Source: Lachnospiraceae bacterium AM48-27BH (GTDB taxonomy: Bacteria; Bacillota; Clostridia; Lachnospirales; Lachnospiraceae). From it: a stretch of 36,965 nt of DNA. Where the stretch lies: NCBI GenBank assembly GCA_003478355.1, contig QUFC01000043.1, forward strand, positions 1 to 36,965, given 5' to 3'. Shown here piece after piece: positions 16,035-25,225 of this stretch. A program made the position numbers and the translations under genes. The notes under the pieces are model-generated. The model saw only the letters and a program-made list of their open reading frames with translations. It did no database searches and had not been told where the DNA came from. Position 1 is the first letter of the stretch; the number at the start of each line of letters is the position of its first letter.

Positions 16035-16215
16035 CAAGTCGAACGTCCGTGAGACTTGGCGTGTGATTCTGGTCAGCGTAAGCTGACATATTCTTTACAG
16101 AATCACTGTACATCCTCGCGGAGCGTTTATCTCAGTCGGAGACCCACCTCCCACTGAGAATCATTTGTTATTACTCACCACCTGAAGAGGTGGGAGTCTT
16201 CTCGACTGAGATAAA
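16035..16215. repeat. Structured intergenic element B (competing hairpins)
   Basis: A chain of stems: CAAGTC/GACTTG (16035-16058); GTGATTCTG/CAGAATCAC (16063-16106) enclosing GTCAGC-gtaa-GCTGAC; and a 13-pair stem TTTATCTCAGTCG/CGACTGAGATAAA (16126-16215). Inside the last, AGGTGGG (16188-16194) can pair either with CCCACCT (16143-16149) or with the nearer CCACCT (16178-16183), two mutually exclusive folds. It shares CTCCCACTGA and CGCGGAGC with element A in the same relative order. No protein is recognisable. From 16216 to 16410 only an inverted repeat GGTCAAAA/CTTTTGACC (about 16233-16252) and ATGTG/CACAT are seen. Confidence 0.6.
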
Positions 16216-16410
16216 TATTAAAATTGATGTTAGGGTCAAAAACTTTTGACCTCTCTGATACCGGATTGCTCTGCACTGCGTGCTCCCGCATCTCCACTTC
16301 TGCTTCGGTTGGTGCTAAACATGTGTCACTGGCACATAGCACTCTCAAAAACTTAGTATAACACATTTTTTTATCTTTTCCTATGGTCTTTTATAAAAAC
16401 ACCAAATTTT

Positions 16411-16426
16411 TGTTTCACGTGAAACA
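16411..16426. promoter_or_regulatory. parS: parS site (perfect)
   Basis: TGTTTCACGTGAAACA, the exact 16-base ParB palindrome, lies in the gap between soj and the hydrolase gene, about 9 kb from dnaA. Confidence 0.95.
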
Positions 16427-16454
16427 TTTAAGAATTATTTAAGCGGCTTTATCG

Positions 16455-16483
16455 TTGCCTTGATCATACCAATGTATTATAAT
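16455..16483 (+). promoter_or_regulatory. Promoter of the hydrolase-fold gene
   Basis: TTGCCT (16455-16460) and TATAAT (16478-16483) are separated by 17 bases. The start codon is 85 bases further, with AGGAGG before it. The parS at 16411 ends 28 bases upstream of the -35 element, so spreading ParB could affect this promoter. Confidence 0.75.
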
Positions 16484-16567
16484 AAGATTATTCAATTGTA
16501 ACTGTTTCGTAGGTCTGCGCACTTACAGAGCAGTTACTCTGTTTTCTATTTTAATAGGAGGAATTTC

Positions 16568-17521
16568 ATGACAACAAAAAATAAACTTATCACTACTACC
16601 CTCTTATCCGCCAGTGCGATCGCATCCATCGCCTTGATCAATCAGTGTCTCAAACTGTCCGCTACAGCAAGACACGTGCTGGACGAACCGGAGTCTCTCT
16701 GTTATCACTGGAGACTGGGAGATATTCATTATACCAAGTGTGGAAGCGGACATCCACTGCTTCTGATCCATGATATTTCTCCGGCTTCCAGCGGTTATCA
16801 ATGGTCCCATATAAGCTCTACCCTCTCCGCTCACTTTACAGTTTATACCATCGACCTTCTTGGCTGCGGACGCTCCGAGAAGCCAGATCTGACCTACACC
16901 AACTATCTGTTTGTCCAGTTGATTTCTGACTTTATCAAATCTGAGATCGGACACCGAACTGATGTGATCACCACCGGTAACTCCGGGACTTTTGTGATCA
17001 TGGCCTGCGACCATAACCCGGAACTATTTAACCGCCTGCTGCTGATCAATCCACAGAGCATTTCTGCCTGCAGCCATCTTCCAGGAAAATACGCAAAGAT
17101 CTATAAGTCCTTCCTGGATTTCCCGGTGATCGGCACACTGATCCATAATATCGCCTTCAGCCGCCATTTTCTGCTGGAACGTTTCCGCCGCAGATATTTT
17201 AGCAACCCATTTGCAGTAAAGGATACCGATCTCACTGCATACCATGAGGCTGCCCACTTAGGTGCCTCCGCCAAATCCATCTATGCCAGCGTTCACTGCG
17301 GTTACACCAACTGCAATATCACAAATGCCCTGAAACGGATCGACAACAGTATTTACTTAGTAGGTGGAGAAGATTTTGACCAGGAATCTGATATTTTGAA
17401 GGAATATACCCTCCACAACCCAGCTATCGAGTACACCCTGATCCCTAAGACCAAGTTTCTCCCTCAATTGGAAAAGCCTGCTCAGCTTCTCCACACGATC
17501 CAGATGTACTTCGGTTTTTAA
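16568..17521 (+). CDS. Alpha/beta-hydrolase-fold protein, probably lacking the catalytic His
   Basis: A 317-residue protein with an N-terminal hydrophobic segment (about 7-26) that may anchor it to the membrane. The fold is visible from HPLLLIHDI (oxyanion region, 62-70), DLLGCGRSEKP (about 96-106) and the nucleophile elbow TGNSGTF with Ser139, where the last Gly of G-x-S-x-G is Thr. A possible acid is in GGEDFDQESD (about 267-276). The C-terminal block that normally reads GH.PxLExP is here TKFLPQLEKP, with Phe297 where the histidine should be. It is the only plus-strand gene between the ICE and oriC and stands alone. Activity as a hydrolase is doubtful; binding or structural role possible. 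Confidence 0.85.
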   Translation: MTTKNKLITTTLLSASAIASIALINQCLKLSATARHVLDEPESLCYHWRLGDIHYTKCGSGHPLLLIHDISPASSGYQWSHISSTLSAHFTVYTIDLLGCGRSEKPDLTYTNYLFVQLISDFIKSEIGHRTDVITTGNSGTFVIMACDHNPELFNRLLLINPQSISACSHLPGKYAKIYKSFLDFPVIGTLIHNIAFSRHFLLERFRRRYFSNPFAVKDTDLTAYHEAAHLGASAKSIYASVHCGYTNCNITNALKRIDNSIYLVGGEDFDQESDILKEYTLHNPAIEYTLIPKTKFLPQLEKPAQLLHTIQMYFGF

Positions 17522-17570
17522 CCTCTTTACACTTACCCGGACGATGCTGAACATGAACAGTTAAAAAAGG

Positions 17571-17599
17571 GGTGCGCAAACGGGCGCCGCCGGGCGCAC
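17571..17599. other. GC-rich hairpin
   Basis: GTGCGC and GCGCAC pair around a GC-rich interior (GGGCGC/GCCGCC). It lies between the hydrolase stop and the AT-rich terminator and is far richer in G and C than its surroundings. Confidence 0.4.
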
Positions 17600-17600
17600 T

Positions 17601-17644
17601 AACAAAAAGGAGAATGTTCACGTGAAACATTCTCCTTTTTTGTT
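17601..17644. terminator. Two-way terminator with a parS-like loop
   Basis: AACAAAAAGGAGAATGTT and AACATTCTCCTTTTTTGTT form an 18-pair stem with A and T tracts on both sides, suited to ending both the hydrolase gene (plus) and rsmG (minus), which converge here. The loop and adjoining bases read TGTTCACGTGAAACA (17615-17629), parS with one T missing. Confidence 0.8.
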
Positions 17645-17729
17645 ATCATCTTTCATCCATCAAGTCTCGTACTGCGCCACTCCTGCTTCATATGTCTGTC
17701 CACAACCTGACAGCCACCTGTTTTACTCC

Positions 17730-18461
17730 TTACTTTAACGGTTCTTTTCCAGGCATACCTGCCTTCCTTGGATACTTCTTCGCCGTAGCCTCAACCTTCC
17801 GAATCACCACCAGCGTCCGCTCTCCCTCTGTCTTCGGAAGCTCAAAAGACACTGCATTCTCAATCTTGCCACCCAGCAGCTTCACAGCACCTCTGGCCTG
17901 ATTCAGCTCCTCTTCCACCTTTCCTGACTTATAAGGAATAAATGCGCCTCCTACTTTTACGAACGGCATACAATACTCTGATAGTGTTGCCAGATTGGCC
18001 ACCGCTCTGGATACGCACAGATCAAACTGACCACGGTACTCCGGATTTCTTCCAAAGTCCTCAGCCCTTCCGTGAACCGCCTCGATCTTCTCCAGTCCCA
18101 GGGTGCCGATCACTTCATTTAAAAACTTTACCCTTTTATTCAAAGAATCTAACAGCGTCAATTTTAGATTTGGAAATGCGATTTTTAATGGAATTCCCGG
18201 AAAACCGGCTCCTGTTCCCAGATCCATGATCCGGATTTCTTTACTTCCAAGCTCTGAAACCGCCTTCACCAGAGACATACTGTCCACGAAATGCTTCGTC
18301 ACTACTTGATCCATCTCTGTGATGGCAGTCAGATTCATCACTTCATTCCACTGGATCAGCATCTCATAATATTGAAAGAACTGTTCCATCTGCTTTTCAC
18401 TCAGCGTCACGCCGATCTGGCTGCACTCTTCTTCCATCCACTGTGCAAACTGTTTCTCCAT
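17730..18461 (-). CDS. rsmG: 16S rRNA guanine-N7 methyltransferase (G527)
   Basis: A 243-residue RsmG (GidB). I start at ATG 18461 (MEKQFAQWMEE), which has GGAAGGGA upstream, rather than at a GTG eight codons earlier. The SAM-binding motif IMDLGTGAGFPGIPLKIAFP lies near 70-90, preceded by the RNA-facing NLTAITEMDQVVTKHFVDS, and CVSRAVANLATLSEY follows. The enzyme methylates N7 of G527 in 16S rRNA; its loss is known to give low-level streptomycin resistance. It is the last gene of the rpmH-to-rsmG block, 30 bases after mnmG. Confidence 0.95.
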   Translation of the reverse strand: MEKQFAQWMEEECSQIGVTLSEKQMEQFFQYYEMLIQWNEVMNLTAITEMDQVVTKHFVDSMSLVKAVSELGSKEIRIMDLGTGAGFPGIPLKIAFPNLKLTLLDSLNKRVKFLNEVIGTLGLEKIEAVHGRAEDFGRNPEYRGQFDLCVSRAVANLATLSEYCMPFVKVGGAFIPYKSGKVEEELNQARGAVKLLGGKIENAVSFELPKTEGERTLVVIRKVEATAKKYPRKAGMPGKEPLK

Positions 18462-18491
18462 CAAATTTTCCCTTCCGGCGCACACGCCTGA

Positions 18492-20384
18492 TTATTCATG
18501 ATCATGATGATATCTTATCTGCTCCAAATAAACCAGCAGTACTGAAATATCTGCCGGAGACACGCCAGAGATTCTGGACGCCTGTCCAATGGACATTGGT
18601 TTAAACAGATTCAGCTTCTGGATCGCCTCTTTTCTCAGTCCTTTGACCTCTGAATAATCAAAATTCACATCCAGTTTTCTCTTCTCCAGCTTCTTAAACT
18701 GGGCCACCTGCTGCTTCTGGCGACGGATATAGCCCTCATATTTCAGATTTATGTTAACCTGTTCCTGAGTATCTTCTGGAAGCTCCGGACGATTCTTATC
18801 TAATTTGGTTAACATAAAATAATCCAGCTCCGGTCTCTTGATCAGTTCCGCCAGACTGGCGCCACTCTTTAATGGTGTACTACCATGACTCTCCAGAAAT
18901 GTCTGGACCTCTTCCGTAGAACCTACATTGGTATGCTCCAAACGCTCAATCTCTTCCTCGATATCCCGCTCTTTCTTCAGTACCTTCTCATACTCCGCAT
19001 CGCTTACCAGACCAATCTCATGGCCGATGGCACGCAGGCGCAGATCTGCGTTATCCTGTCTCAATAACAGACGGTACTCCGCCCTGGAGGTCATCATCCG
19101 GTACGGCTCATGATTCTCCTTGGTCACCAGATCATCGATCAGCACGCCGATATATGCCTGGGAACGATCCAGCACAAACGGCTCTCTTCCCAGCACCTTC
19201 ATGGCCGCATTGACACCTGCCATAAATCCCTGGACAGCTGCCTCCTCATAACCGGAGCTTCCGTTAAACTGCCCGCCACTAAACAGACCGGAAATCGCCT
19301 TAAACTCCAGCGTTGCCTTCAACTGTCTGGAATTAATGCAGTCATACTCAATGGCATACGCATTTCTCACGATCCGCACGTTCTCAAGACCTGGAACTGT
19401 CCGGTACATGGCATACTGGACATCCTCCGGCAGAGAACTGGACATACCGCCCAGATACATCTCATTGGTGTAAAGTCCCTCTGGTTCAATAAATACCTGA
19501 TGACGTTCTTTATCCGGGAATTTCACCACCTTGTCCTCGATAGACGGACAATATCTTGGTCCGGTACCTTTTATGGAACCGGAAAATAATGGAGACCGGT
19601 CCAGATTTGCGCGGATGATCTCATGGGTCTTTTCATTGGTGTAAGTCAGCCAGCAGGACACCTGCTCCTTCTGAACGGAAGCCGGATCTGTAGAAAATGA
19701 AAACGGGACCACCTTCTTATCACCAAACTGCTCTTCCATTTTAGTAAAATCAATACTTCTCTTATCAGCTCTCGCAGGCGTTCCCGTCTTAAACCGGAAC
19801 ATTTCCACGCCATTTGCCTTTAAAGAATCTGTCAGATGCGTTGCTGCCTGCAGTCCATTCGGTCCTGTGGCATTGCTCACATCACCATAGATACATCTGG
19901 CATTCAGATAGGTTCCCGTTGCCAGAACCACGGCTTTACAGTGATATACTGCGCCTGAAAATGTCTTAACGCCCTTGATCACGCCATCTTCTACCACCAG
20001 CTCTGAAACCTCTGCCTGGCGGATGGTCAGATGGTCCGTATTTTCCAAGGTCTTTCTCATTTCCCTGGAATAATTCTGTTTGTCTGCCTGGGCCCGCAGG
20101 GAATGTACTGCCGGTCCCTTGGACTCATTTAACATCTTTGACTGAATAAAGGTTTTATCAATATTTTTTCCCATCTCGCCGCCTAAAGCATCCAGCTCTC
20201 TTACCAGATGCCCCTTGGAGCTGCCGCCTACGTTAGGGTTACACGGCATCAGGGCAATGCTGTCCACGCTGACCGTAAACATAATGGTCTCCAGTCCCAA
20301 TCTGGCACAGGCAAGAGCCGCTTCACAGCCTGCATGTCCTGCACCAACTACTACAGCATCATAATTTTCCTCTAAATATGGCAT
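18492..20384 (-). CDS. mnmG: tRNA U34 carboxymethylaminomethyl synthesis protein, FAD subunit
   Basis: A 630-residue MnmG (GidA). The N-terminal FAD-binding motif [20 protein letters not shown] is at 11-30, [20 protein letters not shown] at about 48-67, and [14 protein letters not shown] in the central part. The C-terminal helical domain ends with [20 protein letters not shown]. With MnmE it adds the carboxymethylaminomethyl group to U34 of some tRNAs using folate and FAD. Length is standard (about 625-635). It is 55 bases after mnmE; the ATG at 20384 follows AGAGGATAACAA. Confidence 0.97.
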   Translation of the reverse strand: MPYLEENYDAVVVGAGHAGCEAALACARLGLETIMFTVSVDSIALMPCNPNVGGSSKGHLVRELDALGGEMGKNIDKTFIQSKMLNESKGPAVHSLRAQADKQNYSREMRKTLENTDHLTIRQAEVSELVVEDGVIKGVKTFSGAVYHCKAVVLATGTYLNARCIYGDVSNATGPNGLQAATHLTDSLKANGVEMFRFKTGTPARADKRSIDFTKMEEQFGDKKVVPFSFSTDPASVQKEQVSCWLTYTNEKTHEIIRANLDRSPLFSGSIKGTGPRYCPSIEDKVVKFPDKERHQVFIEPEGLYTNEMYLGGMSSSLPEDVQYAMYRTVPGLENVRIVRNAYAIEYDCINSRQLKATLEFKAISGLFSGGQFNGSSGYEEAAVQGFMAGVNAAMKVLGREPFVLDRSQAYIGVLIDDLVTKENHEPYRMMTSRAEYRLLLRQDNADLRLRAIGHEIGLVSDAEYEKVLKKERDIEEEIERLEHTNVGSTEEVQTFLESHGSTPLKSGASLAELIKRPELDYFMLTKLDKNRPELPEDTQEQVNINLKYEGYIRRQKQQVAQFKKLEKRKLDVNFDYSEVKGLRKEAIQKLNLFKPMSIGQASRISGVSPADISVLLVYLEQIRYHHDHE

Positions 20385-20439
20385 TTGTTATCCTCTTTCT
20401 TACGGTCAGCGCAAATCCATGCGCAGATCTACCAAACAG

Positions 20440-21813
20440 TTATTTACCCATACAGAACTTGCTGAAGATCTCATTGACCAGATCATCCTCCACAGCCTCG
20501 CCAATGATGGTTCCCAGCTGCTCATATGCGTTCATCAGATCAATGGAATAAAAATCTTCCGGCATTCCGTCCTCAATACTTTTCTGAACCAGTTTAAGGC
20601 TGGAAAGGCTTTCTGTCAATGCTGTTTTGTGGCGGATATTCGTCACATACACCTCATCGTTAAAATCAATGTCTCCCTGATAGAACATGGACTGGATCTC
20701 TTTCTCCAGCTCTTCAATTCCAGTCTCCTCCTTGGCGGACACCGGAATCACCCGATGGCCTGTCTGTTTCTCCAGCTCTTCCACAGACACCACCTGCTCC
20801 AGATCCGTCTTGTTTAACAGAACCACCGCTTTCCGGTTTCGGATCATTTCTATAATATCCCGGTCATTTTCATCCAGTGGAACAGATGCGTCCACCACGT
20901 AAATGATCAGATCTGCGTCCTCTGCCGCCGTCCTGGCCTTCGTTACACCGATCTTCTCCACCACATCCTCTGTGTCGCGGATTCCCGCCGTATCCACTAC
21001 ATTCAAGCTGATACCACGCAGGCGGATGTGCTCTTCCAGCGTATCCCTGGTGGTTCCCGCAATATCCGTGACAATGGCACGTTCCTCACCAACCAGCACA
21101 TTCATCAGAGAAGATTTTCCCGCGTTTGGCTTTCCTAAAATAACCGTTTTCACACCTTCCGACATGACCTTCCCATTATCCGCTGAAGCGATCAGACGCT
21201 CTAATTCCTTCACCATTGGCTCTAATTTCTTCGCCAGTTCCTCCCCATATCCGTCTAAGGAAATGTGTTCCGGATCATCTAAAGCCGATTCAATATAAGC
21301 GATCTCATAGATGATCTTTTCTCTTAATGCCTTGACCTTCTCCGACATTTTGCCCTTTAACTGGCTGACAGAGCTTTTTAACGCATACTCATTCTGGGCG
21401 TTGATCACATCGATGACCGCTTCTGCCTGGGACAGATCGATCCGCCCATTTAAAAACGCCCGTTTCGTAAATTCTCCCGGCTCTGCTGGTCTTGCTCCAT
21501 ATTGGATCACAGTCTCCAGGATTTTTTTCATCATCAGAACACCACCATGACAGTCGATCTCCACTGTGTCTTCCGCTGTATAGCTGTGAGGTCCTTTCAT
21601 GATCAGGACCAGGACTTCATCGATCACCTCGTCCTGATCACAGATATATCCGTACTGGACGGTATGGGATCTGCTCAGATCGATCTTTCCTCCATTTTTT
21701 TTCTTAAAAATCTTCTCGATCACTTCAAATGCCTGTCCACCGCTGATCCGGATGATCCCGATTCCGGAACTCGTCATGGCTGTGGCGATCGCCGCTATGG
21801 TATCTGTCTTCAT
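20440..21813 (-). CDS. mnmE: tRNA modification GTPase MnmE
   Basis: A 457-residue MnmE (TrmE). The N-terminal folate-binding domain starts DTIAAIATAMTSSGIGIIRI; the helical domain holds the inserted G domain with G1 GKPNAGKSSLMN (about 230), G3 DTAGIRDTED, and G4 NKTD. The last four residues are CMGK, the conserved C-x-G-K end whose Cys is needed for tRNA modification. It pairs with MnmG. A terminator-like hairpin (21842-21870) separates it from jag upstream, so it may use read-through or its own promoter. Confidence 0.97.
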   Translation of the reverse strand: MKTDTIAAIATAMTSSGIGIIRISGGQAFEVIEKIFKKKNGGKIDLSRSHTVQYGYICDQDEVIDEVLVLIMKGPHSYTAEDTVEIDCHGGVLMMKKILETVIQYGARPAEPGEFTKRAFLNGRIDLSQAEAVIDVINAQNEYALKSSVSQLKGKMSEKVKALREKIIYEIAYIESALDDPEHISLDGYGEELAKKLEPMVKELERLIASADNGKVMSEGVKTVILGKPNAGKSSLMNVLVGEERAIVTDIAGTTRDTLEEHIRLRGISLNVVDTAGIRDTEDVVEKIGVTKARTAAEDADLIIYVVDASVPLDENDRDIIEMIRNRKAVVLLNKTDLEQVVSVEELEKQTGHRVIPVSAKEETGIEELEKEIQSMFYQGDIDFNDEVYVTNIRHKTALTESLSSLKLVQKSIEDGMPEDFYSIDLMNAYEQLGTIIGEAVEDDLVNEIFSKFCMGK

Positions 21814-21841
21814 ATTCTATCTCCTATAAAAATCGAAAAAG

Positions 21842-21870
21842 AAAAGTGTACGCACAAAACGTACACTTTT
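21842..21870. terminator. Hairpin terminator between jag and mnmE
   Basis: AAAAGTGTACG and CGTACACTTTT form 11 perfect pairs around a short loop, and on the minus strand TTCTTTTTCG follows. It lies 11 bases past the jag stop. Confidence 0.75.
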
Positions 21871-21880
21871 CCGTCACTGC

Positions 21881-22903
21881 CTATGCCTGCTGATTATCTG
21901 CATTGTCTGCACGATCTGCACTGCTGTTCTCTTTCTTTTCTCTTGGCCCTCTGCCGCCTTCGCGGTTCTCACGATTGCGGCCGCCTCTGTATTCCCGTCC
22001 CTCACGAGCTTCCCTCTTTAAAGAGATCACCACATGACGGAATGGATCTTCACCCTCGCTTCTGGTCACTACATACTTATCATTCTGTAATGCTGCATGG
22101 ATGATTCTTCTCTCATAAGGATTCATTGGCTCTAAAGAAACACTTCTTCTGGTCCGTTTTACCTTATAAGCAATGTTTCTGGCAAGTGTCTCCAGCGTTT
22201 CTTTTCTTCTTGAACGGTAATTTTCGGTATCAAGCTTGACTCTTAAATAGCCATCACTTTCTTTATTCACTACCAGGCTTACTAAATACTGCAAGGAATC
22301 CAGAGTCTGTCCTCTCTTACCGATCAGAATGCCCATGTCATCGCCTGTCATATTAACAGCCAGTTCCCGCTCAGAGGCATCATAAGAAGTCTCAATCGTC
22401 ACTTCCATGTTCATAGCGCCAAATACCTGCTTTAAGAAATCAACGGCTGCTTTCTCGCAAGCCTCTACATTGATCACTTTCTTTGGAGCATCTGCCTTCT
22501 TCTCCGGCTCTTTGGCTGCTTCCACGACCGGCGTTTCTTTCGGCTGCTCTGTTTTTGGCATCTTTGTTTCTGCCTTTGGCGCTTTCACCTCCGGTTTCGT
22601 CTCTGCCTTAACACATGGTTTCTCCTGGCGGAATTCCTGTTTTGGTTTCTCTTTCCGAGGCTCTCTTGCCGGTTTTACCGGTTCGATTTTCTTCTCATCC
22701 AGGGAGAAAATATCATCCAGATCATTTTCCTTTTTCTTCTTTGCCTGAATGACAACATCTTTTTTACCAATAAACCCCAGAAAACCTGCGCTTCCCTTTT
22801 CAATAACTGTATATTCCAGATTGTCACTGGTTGTTCCCAGCTGGATCAACGCCTTGGTAATGGCTTCATCCAGAGTCTTGGCAGTTACTGTAATCATCTC
22901 CAT
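21881..22903 (-). CDS. jag: RNA-binding protein KhpB/Jag
   Basis: A 340-residue Jag (KhpB, EloR). Order: Jag_N domain (1-52, with EKGSAGFLGFIGKKDV), a long Lys/Glu/Pro-rich linker (about 60-145), a KH domain with the GxxG loop ILIGKRGQTLDSLQY (about 200), and an R3H domain with NPYERRIIHAALQ (about 265). The tail is Arg/Gly/Glu-rich (RGGRNRENREGG), which may add RNA binding. In Streptococcus it acts with KhpA in cell elongation control. It is 11 bases after yidC, the normal neighbour. Confidence 0.96.
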   Translation of the reverse strand: MEMITVTAKTLDEAITKALIQLGTTSDNLEYTVIEKGSAGFLGFIGKKDVVIQAKKKKENDLDDIFSLDEKKIEPVKPAREPRKEKPKQEFRQEKPCVKAETKPEVKAPKAETKMPKTEQPKETPVVEAAKEPEKKADAPKKVINVEACEKAAVDFLKQVFGAMNMEVTIETSYDASERELAVNMTGDDMGILIGKRGQTLDSLQYLVSLVVNKESDGYLRVKLDTENYRSRRKETLETLARNIAYKVKRTRRSVSLEPMNPYERRIIHAALQNDKYVVTRSEGEDPFRHVVISLKREAREGREYRGGRNRENREGGRGPREKKENSSADRADNADNQQA

Positions 22904-22914
22904 AGCTTCCCCTC

Positions 22915-24216
22915 CTATTTGCTATGTTTTTCGTTATACTTCTGAACCATGTTTGCTTTCGCTGCCAGACTGCCCGGCTTTGCATTCTGATTATAATACT
23001 CATTGGACTCTTTGATGGTCTTCTGAGCTTTCTCAAGCTTCGCCTCTCTTACCTTCTCCTCTTTCTGCTCCTCTTCCTGAAGCTTCTTTAAGGTCTCACT
23101 GGCATTCATCGTGATCTTTGTTGGAGGAAGACCTTTCTTTTCGCGCTTTTTATTTGCTTTGGCAACATTTTTCGCGATCAGGTCATCAATATTGATCTTC
23201 TTTAAATATTCATTCACACCGATCTGCTGGATTACCTGGAAAGTACTGCTGGCTACCCAGTACAGACCGATACCTAACGGGAATGTGAAACAGAATACAA
23301 CAGACATCAACGGCATGGTCACATTCATGGATTTCATCATGTCATTGCCCATCCCGCCTTCTCCGGCGCTCTGCTGCTGTGTTGGCTGGTTTGCAGTCAT
23401 CAGCTTGGTGCTATACCACTGGGTCAGACCAGATAAGATCGGTATGGAGAGTGCGATCAGCGCAACAATAATAGAAATACCGGAACCACCCTTCATAAAC
23501 TCCGTTAATACATTCAATGGTGTGTATGCAATGTTCATACCAAAGAACTGCTGCATGCGGTTGATCGCCTGAATCGCATTCTCACCGCCTGCAGTGGCTA
23601 CGCTGGTAATATCCGGGAATGCTGCTGCCAGATCCCCCCACTGCTTGTCTGTTAATTTATATAAGAGATCCACAACCTTGTCCATGTTGGAGTAATCCAT
23701 TCCGGCCAGCTTGTGGGTCTCAGCCAGGTTGGTAAATACTTCGCTCGTAGCGAAACCAGCTGGCAGTTTGTCGATAATTAAATCAAAATAGTGGCGAACA
23801 GAACCAACGTATGCCGGAATCTTGTAGATTACCTGGTACAGAGCCAGCATAACCGGCAGCTGGATCAGTAACGGCAGACATCCGCCGGTCATGGAAGTAC
23901 CGTACTTCTCATAGACAGCTCTTGTCTCTACATTCATCTTCATCATCGAGTCATTGTCTGTTTTGCCTTTGTACTTTTTCTGAATTGCCTGGATCTCCGG
24001 CTGCATAACAGCCATCAGTTTACTGGATTTCTGCTGATTTAAGGTCAGCGGAAACATAAGAAGCTTCATAACCAGCGTGAATAAAATGATACATAAACCG
24101 ATGTTCATCACGCCAAATGCACTGGTAAAACGGAATAACGCATCCATAATCCAGCCTAACACATCTGCGATAGGGCCGAAAATGCCCCCCGTCTTTGTCA
24201 GAACTAATAAATCCAA
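22915..24216 (-). CDS. yidC: Membrane protein insertase YidC/OxaI
   Basis: A 433-residue YidC of the Gram-positive type without the large periplasmic domain. The first helix is near 24-44 (TSAFGVMNIGLCIILFTLVMK overall), followed by the cytosolic hairpin (LTLNQQKSSKLMAVMQPEIQ and KKYKGKTDN) and the family motif GGCLPLLIQLPVMLALYQVI at about 112-131. Two more membrane segments lie at about 245-265 and 300-330. A large insert at about 145-235 and a charged, Lys/Glu-rich tail are usual in Lachnospiraceae. No lipobox is seen. It inserts proteins into the membrane with or without Sec. Confidence 0.96.
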   Translation of the reverse strand: MDLLVLTKTGGIFGPIADVLGWIMDALFRFTSAFGVMNIGLCIILFTLVMKLLMFPLTLNQQKSSKLMAVMQPEIQAIQKKYKGKTDNDSMMKMNVETRAVYEKYGTSMTGGCLPLLIQLPVMLALYQVIYKIPAYVGSVRHYFDLIIDKLPAGFATSEVFTNLAETHKLAGMDYSNMDKVVDLLYKLTDKQWGDLAAAFPDITSVATAGGENAIQAINRMQQFFGMNIAYTPLNVLTEFMKGGSGISIIVALIALSIPILSGLTQWYSTKLMTANQPTQQQSAGEGGMGNDMMKSMNVTMPLMSVVFCFTFPLGIGLYWVASSTFQVIQQIGVNEYLKKINIDDLIAKNVAKANKKREKKGLPPTKITMNASETLKKLQEEEQKEEKVREAKLEKAQKTIKESNEYYNQNAKPGSLAAKANMVQKYNEKHSK

Positions 24217-24234
24217 TGAACTACCTCCTCGTCA

Positions 24235-24450
24235 TTACGGAACTGGATCATAACCGCCCCTGCCCCACGGATGACACCGAAGTATCCTCCGGATCGACAG
24301 CCATAAACCTTTCACCACGCCATACTTTTCCAGTGCTTCAATGGCGTATTGAGAACACGTAGGCGTGTAGATACAGTGATATCTTACTTTTAATGGAGAT
24401 AAAAAAATCTGATAGCCCCTGATACACAGGATCATTGCTTTTTTAATCAT
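24235..24450 (-). CDS. yidD: Membrane protein insertion efficiency factor YidD
   Basis: A 71-residue YidD: an amphipathic N-terminus ([16 protein letters not shown]), the [19 protein letters not shown] core with conserved cysteines, and the C-terminal [14 protein letters not shown] signature. The family assists YidC-dependent insertion. It sits 7 bases after rnpA and 18 before yidC, the standard order. Confidence 0.95.
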   Translation of the reverse strand: MIKKAMILCIRGYQIFLSPLKVRYHCIYTPTCSQYAIEALEKYGVVKGLWLSIRRILRCHPWGRGGYDPVP

Positions 24451-24457
24451 TCCCTCA

Positions 24458-24802
24458 TCACTTCGATTCTCTTAAAATGTTATGCAGTCCGCACAAGTGC
24501 AAATATGCACTTTCAATTTTTTTGAAATCTGATTCCTTTGCCATCTGTCTGGCAACTACTACGATGTCTAGTCCAGTCTCGATCTCATCCTTGTGTAAAC
24601 GAAAACTCTCTCTTACCAGCCGTACCAGGTGATGTCTCACCACGCTGTTACCTACTTTCTTGCTGACCGAGATACCGATTCTGGTATCCGGCCGCTCAGA
24701 ACGGCTGATATACATGATCAGTAACTTGTTTGCGTAGGATTTTCCATTCCGGTATACCTGTTGAAACTCACTATTCTTTTTAATAGATGGAAAACGTTTC
24801 AT
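24458..24802 (-). CDS. rnpA: Ribonuclease P protein component
   Basis: A 114-residue RnpA, the basic protein that pairs with RNase P RNA to trim tRNA 5' ends. It starts [20 protein letters not shown], contains [20 protein letters not shown] and the family's central RxxxR helix (LVRESFR). The common RNR/NRVKR signature is varied here to [10 protein letters not shown]. It lies 96 bases after rpmH, with a hairpin between. Confidence 0.95.
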   Translation of the reverse strand: MKRFPSIKKNSEFQQVYRNGKSYANKLLIMYISRSERPDTRIGISVSKKVGNSVVRHHLVRLVRESFRLHKDEIETGLDIVVVARQMAKESDFKKIESAYLHLCGLHNILRESK

Positions 24803-24863
24803 GGAACCTCCTTTTGTTTTGCATCAGGGAAAATCCCCGCCGCATTTGTTTCCTTATAATAAG

Positions 24864-24890
24864 AAAGGCCACAATTACTTGTGGCCCTTT
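24864..24890. terminator. Hairpin between rpmH and rnpA
   Basis: AAAGGCCACAA and TTGTGGCCCTTT pair around a 4-base loop. On the minus strand TTCTTATTATAAGG follows. It probably gives partial termination so that L34 is made in excess over RnpA. Confidence 0.7.
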
Positions 24891-24898
24891 CGATCCGA

Positions 24899-25033
24899 TT
24901 AAGCGGATAATTTTGCTCTTCCTTTTGCTCTTCTTGCAGCTAACACTTTTCTTCCGCCTGGAGTGCTCATTCTGGCTCTGAAACCATGAACTTTAGATCT
25001 CTGTCTTTTTTTAGGCTGAAATGTCATCTTCAT
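24899..25033 (-). CDS. rpmH: Ribosomal protein bL34
   Basis: A 44-residue, highly basic protein ([20 protein letters not shown] and [11 protein letters not shown] at the end), a full-length bL34 of the large ribosomal subunit. The ATG at 25033 follows GAGGAGGTGG. It is the first gene of the leftward origin block and has its own near-consensus promoter at 25112-25140. Confidence 0.98.
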   Translation of the reverse strand: MKMTFQPKKRQRSKVHGFRARMSTPGGRKVLAARRAKGRAKLSA

Positions 25034-25111
25034 AACGCGGCCACCTCCTCTTTATTCTAATACCTATTTACATAAGTACATTTAGACTATTCTAAACTAA
25101 ACATCGTTTCA

Positions 25112-25140
25112 ATTATATAGAAGGAAATTCTTTTCGTCAA
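25112..25140 (-). promoter_or_regulatory. rpmH promoter
   Basis: On the minus strand TTGACG (25135-25140) and TATAAT (25112-25117) are 17 bases apart, about 80 bases before rpmH. Confidence 0.85.
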
Positions 25141-25225
25141 GGGGAAAATTTCAAAAGTTCGTGTATTTTTTTGCCTGTGAACAACTTTCCACACACTCTT
25201 GTGTGTTGTGGGCAATTATTTCCAC

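Noticed and set aside
16175..16366. 63-codon minus-strand frame
   Set aside because: It overlaps structured element B and its inverted repeats and has no ribosome binding site; the frame is a by-product of the repeat.
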